From Haloterrigena alkaliphila (GTDB taxonomy: Archaea > Halobacteriota > Halobacteria > Halobacteriales > Natrialbaceae): 64,000 nucleotides of DNA. Each line of letters starts with the position of its first letter. The first letter of the stretch is position 1. The notes beneath the pieces are model-generated. The model did no database searches. It worked only from the letters and a program-made list of their open reading frames with translations, and was not told where the DNA came from. Below are positions 27,167-36,134 of the stretch, piece after piece. The stretch is taken from assembly GCF_017352155.2 (NCBI RefSeq), contig NZ_CP071462.1:2666001-2730000 (forward strand), written 5' to 3'. The position numbers and the translations under genes are program-made.

Positions 27167-27468
27167 CGGTCGCCGTCGAGTACTACGTGTTGCTCTCGAT
27201 GGCGATGTTCTGCATCGGCCTCTTCGGGGTGCTGACGCGTCGTAACGCACTGCTGTTCCTGATGTCCGTCGAACTCATGCTGAACGCGGCGAACGTCAAT
27301 CTGATCGCGTTCGCGTTCTACCACGGCAACCTCACGGGGCAGGTGTTCGCGCTGTTCACGATGGCGCTCGCCGCCGCCGAGGTGGCCGTCGGACTCGGGA
27401 TCATCCTGGTGCTGTACCGCAACTTCCGTGACGTCGACGTCACGGTTCCGACGACGATGAGGTGGTAA
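27163..27468 (+). CDS. nuoK: NADH-quinone oxidoreductase subunit K
   Basis: 101 residues, three helices. MFCIGLFGVLTRRNALLFLMSVELMLNAANVNLIAFA contains the two membrane glutamates of NuoK (in SVELML and, in helix 3, AAAEVAVGLGI), which are part of the central proton pathway. Size and layout match the family exactly. It lies 3 bp ahead of nuoL. Confidence 0.95.
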   Translation: MTVAVEYYVLLSMAMFCIGLFGVLTRRNALLFLMSVELMLNAANVNLIAFAFYHGNLTGQVFALFTMALAAAEVAVGLGIILVLYRNFRDVDVTVPTTMRW

Positions 27469-27471
27469 CCA

Positions 27472-29511
27472 ATGGCAGACGCATTCGCATACGCTCCGGC
27501 GATCGCGGTGTTCCCGCTCGTGGCGTTCGTCGTCGCCCTGGTCTTCGGGACGTACATGCCGAAGAAGGGCGCGTTCGCGGGCATCATAGCGACGGGCGGC
27601 TCCCTGCTGCTCTCGCTGTGGATGCTCGTCACCGTCGCGGGCGGCGAAGTGAGACACAATTCGGAACCGCTCTACGAGTGGACGGCCGGTTCGGCCGCGG
27701 CCGAGGCCGGCGCCGAGGGGATCAGTTTCAGCTTCGGGCTGCTGATCGACCCGCTCTCGGCGCTCATGCTGGTCATCGTCTCGCTCGTGGCCTTCCTCGT
27801 CCACGTGTTCAGCCTCGGCTACATGAACGACGAGGGCGAGACCGGGCTCCCGCGGTACTACGCCAGCCTCGGTCTGTTCACCTTCAGCATGCTCGCGTTC
27901 GTCGTCGCGGACAACCTGCTGATGGCGTTCATGTTCTTCGAACTCGTCGGCCTCTGTTCGTACCTGCTGATCGGGTTCTGGTTCCGCACGAAATCTGCCC
28001 CCTCGGCCGCGAAGAAGGCGTTCCTGGTCACCCGCTTCGGTGACTACTTCTTCCTGATCGGGGTCGTCGCCATCGCGGCGACGTTCGGCACGGTCGGCTT
28101 CGCCGGCGAGGACTCGTTCGTCGTCGCCGCCGAGGCGGCCATCGACGACGGCGCGACGCTGTTCGGCTTCGACGCCCAGACGTGGGTGACGATCACCGGA
28201 CTGCTCGTGCTCGGCGGCGTACTGGGCAAATCCGCGCAGTTCCCCTTCCACACCTGGCTACCCGACGCCATGGAAGGCCCGACGACCGTCTCCGCGCTCA
28301 TCCACGCGGCGACGATGGTCGCGGCCGGCGTCTACCTCGTGGCGCGGATGTTCGGCTACTACGCGCTCAGCCCGACCGCGCTCGCGATCATCGCGTTCGT
28401 CGGCGGCTTCACCGCGCTGTTCGCGGCCACGATGGGCGTCGTCAAGGACGACATCAAGCAGGTGCTGGCGTACTCGACGATCAGCCAGTACGGCTACATG
28501 ATGCTGGGGCTGGGCGTCGGCGGCTACGTCGCCGGGGTCTTCCACCTCATGAACCACGCCTTCTTCAAGGCCCTGCTGTTCCTCGGCTCCGGCGCCGTCA
28601 TCGTCCTCATGCACCACGAACAGGACATGTGGGAGATGGGTGGCCTGAAGGACAAGGCGCCGGTCACCTACTACACGTTCCTCGCCGGCGCGCTCGCGCT
28701 CGCGGGGATCGTGCCGTTCTCCGGCTTCTGGTCGAAAGACGAGGTGCTGTTCGACGCGCTGATCGTCGGCCTCGAGCAGCCCGTGATCCTCGCGGCGTAC
28801 GCGATGGGGCTGCTCGCCGTCTTCTTCACCGGCTTCTACACGTTCCGGATGGTCTTCCTGACCTTCCACGGCGAACCCCGGACGGAGACCGCGGAAGACC
28901 CCCACGGCGTCGGCTGGTCGATCAAGGCGCCGCTGGTCGTCCTCGGCGTCCTCGCGGCCGTCGCCGGCTTCGTGAATCTCGCGCCGATCGCCCACATCGC
29001 GGGGTGGGACATCGCGTTCCTCGAGCACTGGCTCGACGGCGAGTACGGCTCCGTCGAGGGGCTGACCTACCACGCGTACCACGAGACGGTCGCCTTCGAG
29101 GAGGGCTACGTCGGCTCGGAGACTATCACCATGCTCCTGAGCGCGGGCCTGTCGCTCGGGCTGGCGCTGGCCGGCGCGTTCGCGGCCCACACGCTCTACA
29201 ACGTGCCCGAACCGGAACGGCACGCGACGAAACTCGGCGGCGCGTACAGCGTCCTGCGGGACAACTACTACCAGGACGAGTACCAGGTCTGGCTCGCCGA
29301 GGGGCTGACGCTGCCGCTCGCTCGAGCGGCCGATCTGTTCGATCGGACCGTCGTCGACGGCGCCGTCGACGGCGTCTCGACGGGCAGCCTGTTCGGTAGT
29401 AGCTGGGTCAAACGCATCCAGACCGGACTGGTGACGAACTACGCGGCGCTGCTGGTGGCCGGATTCGTCGCCCTGCTTGCGGCGCTCGGACTCTACGGAG
29501 GGTGGTTCTAA
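27472..29511 (+). CDS. nuoL: NADH-quinone oxidoreductase subunit L
   Basis: 679 residues with about 16 membrane helices. This is the distal antiporter-like proton pump. Landmarks are FFELVGLCSYLLIGFWF with the key Glu, a lysine helix in GKSAQFPFHTWLPDAMEGPTTVSALIHAATMVAAGVYL, the broken helix segment LAYSTISQYGYMMLGLG, and a C-terminal lateral-helix region after residue 520. Length fits the family, although the lateral helix is less hydrophobic than in bacteria. Its stop TAA shares one base with the nuoM ATG. Confidence 0.96.
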   Translation: MADAFAYAPAIAVFPLVAFVVALVFGTYMPKKGAFAGIIATGGSLLLSLWMLVTVAGGEVRHNSEPLYEWTAGSAAAEAGAEGISFSFGLLIDPLSALMLVIVSLVAFLVHVFSLGYMNDEGETGLPRYYASLGLFTFSMLAFVVADNLLMAFMFFELVGLCSYLLIGFWFRTKSAPSAAKKAFLVTRFGDYFFLIGVVAIAATFGTVGFAGEDSFVVAAEAAIDDGATLFGFDAQTWVTITGLLVLGGVLGKSAQFPFHTWLPDAMEGPTTVSALIHAATMVAAGVYLVARMFGYYALSPTALAIIAFVGGFTALFAATMGVVKDDIKQVLAYSTISQYGYMMLGLGVGGYVAGVFHLMNHAFFKALLFLGSGAVIVLMHHEQDMWEMGGLKDKAPVTYYTFLAGALALAGIVPFSGFWSKDEVLFDALIVGLEQPVILAAYAMGLLAVFFTGFYTFRMVFLTFHGEPRTETAEDPHGVGWSIKAPLVVLGVLAAVAGFVNLAPIAHIAGWDIAFLEHWLDGEYGSVEGLTYHAYHETVAFEEGYVGSETITMLLSAGLSLGLALAGAFAAHTLYNVPEPERHATKLGGAYSVLRDNYYQDEYQVWLAEGLTLPLARAADLFDRTVVDGAVDGVSTGSLFGSSWVKRIQTGLVTNYAALLVAGFVALLAALGLYGGWF

Positions 29512-31034
29512 TGATGATCGAAGCACTGATCGCAGTCGCACTGGTCGGCGCGCTCGTCACGTTCGTCGTGCCGAATCGCTACGCGGGCAAACTGGCCTTC
29601 GCGATCAGCCTGGTGCCCGCCGCGCTCAGCCTGTGGCTGTTCGCGGCCTTCGACGGCAGCGGCAACGCCCTGCTCGGCGGCGACCTCGCCTTCGAATCCC
29701 GCGTTGAGTGGATTCAGCTGGGCGAGTACTCGATCTCGTGGGTCGTCGGTCTCGACGGCATCAGCCTGCCGCTGGTGGTGTTGACGACGATCCTCTGTTC
29801 GCTGGCGATCCTGAGTTCGTGGACGCCGATCGACCGCCGCGAGTCCCAGTTCTACGGGCTCGTCCTGTTCATCGAGGCGAACCTGATCGGCGTCTTCGCG
29901 GCGCTCGACTTCTTCGTCTGGTTCATCTTCTGGGAGGCCGTGCTGATCCCGATGTACCTGCTGATCGGGATCTGGGGCGGTCCGGACCGGAAGTACGCCG
30001 CCATCAAGTTCTTCGTCTACACGAACGTCGCGTCGCTGCTGATGTTCGGCGCGTTCGTGACGCTCGTGTTCGCCCTCGGCGACGCGGTGACGTCGTTCGC
30101 GCTCCCCGAGATCGCGTCGGCGATGATCGAGACCGGCCCCGAAGGGGTCTTCGGCCTCGAGGGAACCACCCTCGCCTCGATCGTCTTCGTCGCGATGTTC
30201 CTCGGCTTCGCCGTGAAAGTCCCGGTGGTGCCGTTCCACACGTGGCTCCCCGACGCTCACGTGCAGGCGCCGACGCCGGCCTCCGTGTTGCTGGCGGGCG
30301 TCCTGCTGAAGATGGGGACCTACGCCCTGCTCCGGTTCAACTTCACGATGTTCCCGGAGCAAGTCGAGGCGTTCGCGGTCCCGATCGCCGCCATCGCGGT
30401 GATCAGCGTCATCTACGGCGCGATGCTGGCGCTGGCCCAGACCGACCTGAAGCGGATCGTCGCTTACTCCTCGGTGTCGTCGATGGGGTACGTCATCCTC
30501 GGCCTGATCGCCTACACCCAGTTCGGGGTCGGCGGCGCGACGTTCCAGATGGTCTCCCACGGCCTCATCTCGGGGCTGATGTTCATGGCGGTCGGCGTCA
30601 TCTACAACGCGACCCACACCCGCAACGTCGGCGACATGTCGGGGCTGGCCGATCGGATGCCGGTCGCGGCGGGGATCCTCGTCGCCGGCGCCTTCGGCTA
30701 CATGGGGCTGCCGCTGATGAGCGGCTTCGCGGCGGAGTACTTCATCTTCTTCGGCGCGTTCGGCGCGGACTTCCCCTACGCGCCCGTCTTCACCGCGCTG
30801 GCGATGTTCGGCATCGTCCTCGTCGCCGGCTACCTGCTGTTCGCGCTCCAGCGGACCATCTTCGGCCCGTACCGACTCGAGACCGACTACGACGTGGGCG
30901 CGGCGCCGCTGCACGACCTCGCACCGATGTTCGTGTTGCTGGGCATCATCATCGCCCTCGGCGTCGCCCCCGACCTGTTGTTCGAGATGATAACCGACGC
31001 AGTCGATCCGATCCTGACCGGAGGTGAACTGTGA
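29511..31034 (+). CDS. nuoM: NADH-quinone oxidoreductase subunit M
   Basis: 507 residues from the ATG at 29511 (in-frame GTG 9 bp upstream is less likely). Fourteen helices. Pump landmarks: FFVWFIFWEAVLIPMYLLIGIWGG with the membrane Glu, VPFHTWLPDAHVQAPTPASVLLAGVLLKMGTYALLRF with the conserved Lys, and LKRIVAYSSVSSMGYVILGL. It is the second antiporter-like subunit of the membrane arm. The stop TGA overlaps the nuoN ATG by one base. Confidence 0.96.
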   Translation: MMIEALIAVALVGALVTFVVPNRYAGKLAFAISLVPAALSLWLFAAFDGSGNALLGGDLAFESRVEWIQLGEYSISWVVGLDGISLPLVVLTTILCSLAILSSWTPIDRRESQFYGLVLFIEANLIGVFAALDFFVWFIFWEAVLIPMYLLIGIWGGPDRKYAAIKFFVYTNVASLLMFGAFVTLVFALGDAVTSFALPEIASAMIETGPEGVFGLEGTTLASIVFVAMFLGFAVKVPVVPFHTWLPDAHVQAPTPASVLLAGVLLKMGTYALLRFNFTMFPEQVEAFAVPIAAIAVISVIYGAMLALAQTDLKRIVAYSSVSSMGYVILGLIAYTQFGVGGATFQMVSHGLISGLMFMAVGVIYNATHTRNVGDMSGLADRMPVAAGILVAGAFGYMGLPLMSGFAAEYFIFFGAFGADFPYAPVFTALAMFGIVLVAGYLLFALQRTIFGPYRLETDYDVGAAPLHDLAPMFVLLGIIIALGVAPDLLFEMITDAVDPILTGGEL

Positions 31035-32488
31035 TGGCGGTGTACCAACTGCCCGAGTGGGCCGCGCTGGCGCCGCCGTTGATCCTGGCGCTGACCGGGC
31101 TGGTGCTGTTCCTCGTGGACAGCATCTCGCCGCGATCGACGAACCGCGCGCTGCTCGCGGGGACCGCGGCGACGGGCGCGCTCGCGTCGCTGGCCGTCGC
31201 GGTCTGGTACACCGCCGCCGGCGTCGGCGTACCGACGATCGACGGCGGTCGCGGCGTGGTCGAGCCGATTCACGGCCTCGTCGTCGACCAGCTGGCGCTG
31301 TACTTCATGATCGTCGTCGCCATCGTGACGGCGCTGGTCGTGGTCGCCAGCTACGACTACCTGGAGGGCCACACCTACCAGGCCGAGTACTACTCGCTGG
31401 TCGTGCTGGCCGCGACCGGGATGTCGACGGTCGCCGCCGCCGACAGCCTCGTGACGATCTTCATCGCGCTCGAGTTGACGAGCCTACCGTCGTACGCCCT
31501 CGTGGCGATCCTCAAGGACAACCGCGGCAGCGTCGAGGCCGGCCTGAAGTACTTCCTGATCGGCGCGCTCTCGTCGGCGATCTTCGTCTACGGGATCTCG
31601 CTGGTCTACGGCGCGACCGGCTACCTGGACCTGGCGGCCATCGCGGACGTCATCGGGAACGACGACGTCGAGGTCCACGGCGGCCTCCTCGGGCTCGGCA
31701 TCCTGATGCTGCTCGGGGGGATCGCGTTCAAGACCGCCAGCGTCCCGTTCCACTTCTGGGCGCCCGAGGCCTACGAGGGCGCGCCCGCGCCGATCAGCGC
31801 GTTCCTCTCCTCGGCCTCGAAGGCCGCCGGCTTCGTGATCGCCTTTCGCGTGTTCAACGTGGCCTTCCCGCTCGAGGAGATCGGCGGCGCGATCGGCTTC
31901 GACTGGACGGTCGCGTTCATCGTGCTCGCGATCGTTACCATGACGGTCGGCAACTTCGCGGCGGCGACCCAGGAGAACGTCAAGCGGATGCTCGCTTACT
32001 CGTCGATCGGCCACGCCGGCTACGCCCTGATCGGGTTGGCGGGCCTGTCGGCCGACGGCGGCGAACTCGTGATGGGGGCGGCGCTGATGCACCTGCTCGT
32101 CTACGGCTTCATGAACACGGGCGCGTTCCTGTTCGTCGCGCTGGCCGAACACTGGGGCGTCGGTCGCACCTTCGAGGACTACAACGGCCTCTCGACGCAG
32201 GCGCCGGTCGCCTGCGCGGCGATGGCCGTCTTCCTCTTCAGCCTCGCCGGCATCCCGCCCTTCGGCGGCTTCTTCAGCAAGTACTTCCTGTTCGTCGGGG
32301 CGCTCGAGGCGGCAGCCGCGAACACGGCGATGCTGGCCGTCGCCGGCGCGCTCGTGGTCAACAGCGCGCTCTCGCTGTACTACTACTCGCGGCTGGTCAA
32401 GGCGCTGTGGATCGAGGAGCCGCCGATGACCCGCGATCGACTCGCCAGCCGACCGGGCTCTACGCCGCGATCGTCGCGGCCGCGGTGA
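31034..32488 (+). CDS. nuoN: NADH-quinone oxidoreductase subunit N, frameshifted near the 3' end
   Basis: 484 residues as read. Helices and pump motifs are intact up to about residue 465: VTIFIALELTSLPSYALVAIL, FKTASVPFHFWAPEAYEGAPAPISAFLSSASKAAGF and VKRMLAYSSIGHAGYALIGL. After the segment WIEEPPMTRDRLAS near 32446 the frame runs into a short basic tail and a stop at 32486-32488. The expected last helix is encoded one frame over (to 32565). Loss of one base in the AGCC run near 32447-32452 would explain this. Either a sequencing error or a real loss of the last membrane helix; see findings. Confidence 0.85.
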   Translation: MAVYQLPEWAALAPPLILALTGLVLFLVDSISPRSTNRALLAGTAATGALASLAVAVWYTAAGVGVPTIDGGRGVVEPIHGLVVDQLALYFMIVVAIVTALVVVASYDYLEGHTYQAEYYSLVVLAATGMSTVAAADSLVTIFIALELTSLPSYALVAILKDNRGSVEAGLKYFLIGALSSAIFVYGISLVYGATGYLDLAAIADVIGNDDVEVHGGLLGLGILMLLGGIAFKTASVPFHFWAPEAYEGAPAPISAFLSSASKAAGFVIAFRVFNVAFPLEEIGGAIGFDWTVAFIVLAIVTMTVGNFAAATQENVKRMLAYSSIGHAGYALIGLAGLSADGGELVMGAALMHLLVYGFMNTGAFLFVALAEHWGVGRTFEDYNGLSTQAPVACAAMAVFLFSLAGIPPFGGFFSKYFLFVGALEAAAANTAMLAVAGALVVNSALSLYYYSRLVKALWIEEPPMTRDRLASRPGSTPRSSRPR

Positions 32489-32565
32489 TGACGATCGTCA
32501 TCCTGCCCGGCTTCGGCCCGGTCGTCGACGCCGCCCTCGAGACCGCCGCGTCGATCGTGGGCTGA
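32446..32565 (+). other. Out-of-frame 3' end of nuoN (last membrane helix)
   Basis: This frame encodes QPTGLYAAIVAAAVMTIVIL followed by a short amphipathic end and a stop at 32563-32565. It has the hydrophobicity and length of the final NuoN helix and joins the upstream frame after restoring one base. Confidence 0.75.
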
Positions 32566-32719
32566 GACGGTCTGCTGTACCGATTTACCGGAGCAACCAC
32601 AGGACGATCGAGGTTGCTCCGGAAACGACTTACAGCGGTCCGTACGAGACTGACGGACGACGGCAGCGGCGCCGAGCCGACCCGGTAGTTTTTCCCCGTC
32701 GGGTTGCAAAGCGCGATAC

Positions 32720-34264
32720 ATGGTTTTCCGGCTCGTGCTCGGGTGCGGAACGGTGGGACGGCAGGTCGTCGAGGAGCTGCCCGAGCGCGACGGAGGCGAC
32801 GCCAACCGACTGCTCGTCGTGACCGACGACCAGAGCATCGTCGAGACGCTCCGGGACGAGAGCATTCCGGCCCGGTTCGGGGACCCGACGGATCCGTCGG
32901 TGATCGCGAGCCTCGACGCGCCGGACGTGATCTTCGTCGCCAGCGACCGCACCGACGTCAACCGGACCGCTCTCGAGCGCGCCCGGGATCGGTTCCCGAC
33001 GGCGTCGATCGTGGCTTACATGGGCGGCAACGCGACCGAGGCCAACAGAACGCGGTTCGAGGAGCTCGCCGACCACGTCGTCGACGCGCGGGGGGCGATG
33101 GTCGATCACGTGCTCGACGGCATCGTGAGCCCGTCGGCCGACGCCGCCATCGGGCTCCGGAAGCGACTCGCGGGGATCGACGGCCGGCTGGCGGTCGTCA
33201 TGCACGACAACCCCGATCCGGACGCGATCGCCAGCGCCGTCGCGCTGGTCGACATCGCCACGGAGGTGGGCGTCGACGCCGACGCCTGTTACTTCGGCGA
33301 GATCTCCCACCAGGAGAACCGCGCGATGGTCAACCTGCTCGATCTCGACCTGCGGAACCTCTCGCCGACGGACTCCATCGAGGAGTACGCCGCGTTCGCG
33401 CTGGTCGATCACTCCCGGCCCGGGGTCAACGATCAACTTCCCGAGGATCTGCACGTCGACATCGTCATCGACCACCATCCGCCCCGCGGCCCGGTGCCCG
33501 GCGAGTTCGTCGACCTGCGCGAACACGCCGGCGCGACCAGCACCGTCCTGACCGACTACCTCCACCGGTTCGGCCTCGAGCCCCGGCGCGCGACCGCGAC
33601 GGCGCTGTTGTACGGCATCCGGATCGACACGAACGACTTCACGCGGGAGGTCTCCGCGGCGGACTTCAACGCCGCGTCGCTCCTGTGGCCCTACGTTGAC
33701 GCGTCGGTCATGAGCCAGATCGAACAGCCGACGGTCGAGGGCGAGACCTTAGAGACGATCGCCCGGGCGATCAAGAACCGCATCCAGCGGGAGTCGGTGG
33801 CCGTCGCGAGCGTCGGGATGATGAGCGACCGCGACGCATTGCCGCAGGCGGCCGACCAACTGCTGTTGATGGAGGGGGTCGAGACGACGCTGGTGTTCGG
33901 ATTCCGCGACGAGATGGTGTTCCTCTCGGCGCGCTCGCGGGCGAGCGACGTCGACCTCGGGGAGGCCCTCCGGGACGCCTTCGACCGGATCGGCAGCGCG
34001 GGCGGCCACGGCGACATGGCCGGCGCGCAACTCGAGATCGGCATCCTCGGCAGTGCCGACGACGAGGACGAGGTGGAATCGATCGTCAGCGTCGTCGAGG
34101 AGGTCATCACCAACCGGTTCTTCGAGGCGATCGACACCCGTCCGGGGGTCCCGGTCGGCACCTACACCCAGACCAGCGAGTGGCTGTTCGACGTCGACGA
34201 CGAGGAGGCCACGCCCGCGAGCGAGCGGGTCGCGTCCGAGGACGAGGGCGAGGAATCGGCGTAG
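32720..34264 (+). CDS. RCK/TrkA-N domain fused to DHH phosphoesterase
   Basis: 514 residues. Residues 1-115 form a Rossmann RCK domain (VLGCGTVGRQVVEEL). From about 150 a DHH module follows: VVMHDNPDPDAIASAVAL (motif I), the DHH motif in IVIDHHPPRG, and a DHHA1 domain with GSAGGHGDMAGAQ near 430. DHH-DHHA1 proteins include nanoRNases and cyclic-di-AMP phosphodiesterases; RCK domains bind nucleotides. The same fusion is common in haloarchaea. A role in c-di-AMP or short RNA breakdown is plausible but not proven. An acidic tail of about 25 residues ends the protein. Confidence 0.88.
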   Translation: MVFRLVLGCGTVGRQVVEELPERDGGDANRLLVVTDDQSIVETLRDESIPARFGDPTDPSVIASLDAPDVIFVASDRTDVNRTALERARDRFPTASIVAYMGGNATEANRTRFEELADHVVDARGAMVDHVLDGIVSPSADAAIGLRKRLAGIDGRLAVVMHDNPDPDAIASAVALVDIATEVGVDADACYFGEISHQENRAMVNLLDLDLRNLSPTDSIEEYAAFALVDHSRPGVNDQLPEDLHVDIVIDHHPPRGPVPGEFVDLREHAGATSTVLTDYLHRFGLEPRRATATALLYGIRIDTNDFTREVSAADFNAASLLWPYVDASVMSQIEQPTVEGETLETIARAIKNRIQRESVAVASVGMMSDRDALPQAADQLLLMEGVETTLVFGFRDEMVFLSARSRASDVDLGEALRDAFDRIGSAGGHGDMAGAQLEIGILGSADDEDEVESIVSVVEEVITNRFFEAIDTRPGVPVGTYTQTSEWLFDVDDEEATPASERVASEDEGEESA

Positions 34265-34362
34265 CGGCGGGGGGTCCGACTCGACCCGGAGTGACGACCG
34301 CAGCGGATCGTCGACTCCCTCGCGAAGACACGTTTTTGCGCCCGGAGGCCGTTGACTCGCGT

Positions 34363-35169
34363 ATGGACGTCGTGTCGGACAGGACCAAACCCCGGGTCGA
34401 GGAGTACATGACGCGCGACGTGGCGACGGTCGCCCCCGACGAGACCGTCGGCGAGGTCGCGGCCCGGATCGCCGAAAGCGACGAGCACAGCGGCTTTCCC
34501 GTCTGCGAACGCCGCCGCGTGGAGGGGTTCGTCAGCGCCCGCGACCTGCTGCTGGCCGACGACGACGATCCCCTGTTCAAGGTGATGACGACGGACCTCC
34601 TCGTGGCCCACCCCGAGATGAAGGTGACCGAGGCCGCCCGCGTCATCCTCCGCTCGGGGATCCAGAAACTGCCCGTCGTCGACGACGCCGGCAACCTCGT
34701 GGGCATCATCTCCAACGCCGACGTCATCCGGAGTCAGATCGAGCGCGCGACGCCCGAGAAGGTCGGCAAACTGATGCGCACGCTCGAGGAGATCCACGAC
34801 ACCGACCTCGATCAGGCGCGGCGGACGGTCGCGCTCGCGGACCTGACGCCCACGCAGGGCCGGGTCTACGCCGACGAACTCGAGGGCCGGCGCTACGAAC
34901 TCGAGCACGGGCTGGCCGAACCGCTGGTGGTCATCGACAACGACGGCACCCTGTTGCTCGCCGACGGTCACCACCGCGTCCTCGCCGCGGATCGACTCGG
35001 GATCGACGAGATGGACGCCTACGTCATCGTCGTCGACCGCGAGATCGACCTCGGAATGGCCAAGACGGCCGAAAAGGAGGAACTCGAGCGGATCGACGAC
35101 ATCGACGTCGTCGACTACGCCCGGCACCCGCTCGTCCAGACGACCAAACGGCTGCAGACCGACGAATGA
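34363..35169 (+). CDS. CBS-domain protein with ParB-like nuclease fold
   Basis: 268 residues from the ATG at 34363. Two CBS domains lie at about 12-65 (VEEYMTRDVATVAPDETVGEVA) and 75-130 (VMTTDLLVAHPEMKVTEAARVILRSGIQKLPVVDDAGNLVGIISN). A ParB/sulfiredoxin-like domain fills 155-245, with LADGHHRVLAADRLG resembling the ATP/DNA-binding motif GxHRxxA. CBS pairs bind adenine nucleotides. It follows the RCK-DHH gene by 98 bp on the same strand, which suggests a common nucleotide-sensing task. This domain combination is known in haloarchaea with unknown function. Confidence 0.85.
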   Translation: MDVVSDRTKPRVEEYMTRDVATVAPDETVGEVAARIAESDEHSGFPVCERRRVEGFVSARDLLLADDDDPLFKVMTTDLLVAHPEMKVTEAARVILRSGIQKLPVVDDAGNLVGIISNADVIRSQIERATPEKVGKLMRTLEEIHDTDLDQARRTVALADLTPTQGRVYADELEGRRYELEHGLAEPLVVIDNDGTLLLADGHHRVLAADRLGIDEMDAYVIVVDREIDLGMAKTAEKEELERIDDIDVVDYARHPLVQTTKRLQTDE

Positions 35170-35348
35170 GGGGTGCGCCGAGCGCGTCGCACTCGCCTCC
35201 GTTCCGACCGGCACTCACTCGGCCCAACTCGCATCCGCGATCTCGAGGGGCCGTACTCGCTTCTCTCGAGGCGACCGCGTTCGGATCGACTATCAGCAAT
35301 GATAATCGCGCCTGAATAGTTACAAGCGGGCGTCGACAACCCCTCCGT

Positions 35349-35756
35349 ATGTCGAGGACGGTACTCGAACGGAGCGACGACTACACGATCGAACGAGACG
35401 ACGAGTCGGGGGTAGCGATCTTCACGTACACGCAGTACGTCTCCGGGGAGCAACTCCGCGAGGTCCTCGACGAGTGGGCGGCGGTCCTCGAGGCGGCGGA
35501 CGCCGACCGGTACGTGGTGAACGCCGAGGCGTTTATGGCGCATCCGGAGGAGGACAAGCGCTGGATCGCCGACACCTGGGTACCGAGGCTGATCGATCAG
35601 GGCGTCGGGATGGGGGCCGGCGTCCACGCGGACTCCGCGGTCGCGCGCCTGGATATGGAGGAAATCGAACGGATGGTGAACGAACCCGATTCCGGCTTCA
35701 CGTACCGCACGTTCGAGAGCGAATCCGACGCGCTGGAGTGGCTGGCGGAGCGGTAG
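35349..35756 (+). CDS. STAS/SpoIIAA-like protein
   Basis: 135 residues. The alternating strand-helix layout (IFTYTQYVSGEQLREVLDEW, then RYVVNAEAFM, then a C-terminal YRTFESESDALEWLAE) resembles the SpoIIAA-like STAS fold, especially the last segment, in which an aromatic strand precedes a helix with the WL pair. There is no phosphorylatable DS pair as in anti-anti-sigma factors. Function unknown. It is a single gene with its own 179-bp upstream region. Confidence 0.65.
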   Translation: MSRTVLERSDDYTIERDDESGVAIFTYTQYVSGEQLREVLDEWAAVLEAADADRYVVNAEAFMAHPEEDKRWIADTWVPRLIDQGVGMGAGVHADSAVARLDMEEIERMVNEPDSGFTYRTFESESDALEWLAER

Positions 35757-35861
35757 TCCCACCGCCGGCGCCGACGCTCCGGTCGATGCGCACGGTTTTG
35801 GCCCCTCGTCCCACTGTACGTTGGGAACGGATTCAACACGTCATCGGCCGTTCAGATTAGT

Positions 35862-36017
35862 ATGGCACGAACCCAGACCCAGCGAAAGACCGCCGTGCGC
35901 TGTGCGGACTGCCAGTCCATCTTCACCGCCGAGATCGAAGCCGACGGGGACGTCTTCCTGATCGGACTGGGCGACCGCTGTGACTGCGGGGGTACCGAGT
36001 TCAGCCGGTTCGCCTGA
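35862..36017 (+). CDS. Small zinc-ribbon-like protein (51 residues)
   Basis: Short gene with an ATG at 35862 and TGA at 36015-36017. The product contains CADC near residue 14 and CDCGG near residue 40, a CxxC/CxC arrangement expected to bind one zinc ion, and a central beta hairpin (EIEADGDVFLIGLGD). Haloarchaea encode many such one-domain zinc-finger microproteins, some of which regulate biofilm or swarming; the role of this one is unknown. Acidic composition and codon use match the neighbours. It lies 105 bp after the STAS-like gene. Confidence 0.75.
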   Translation: MARTQTQRKTAVRCADCQSIFTAEIEADGDVFLIGLGDRCDCGGTEFSRFA

Positions 36018-36134
36018 TCGGTTCGTCGCCGCTCGCGGAGCCGGCGAAGACGTCCCTCGAGCCGACGGCTGACCTTCGTCACGGGCTACCAATCCCCGGA
36101 ATCCTTAATGCCGCGTTCGGCAAATATTGCACCC

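Noticed and set aside
22246-32152. Long open frames on the minus strand opposite the nuo operon (300-530 codons)
   Set aside because: They mirror the codon structure of the nuo genes in GC-rich DNA, lack family motifs and are rich in Arg, Asp and His in a pattern expected from antisense frames.
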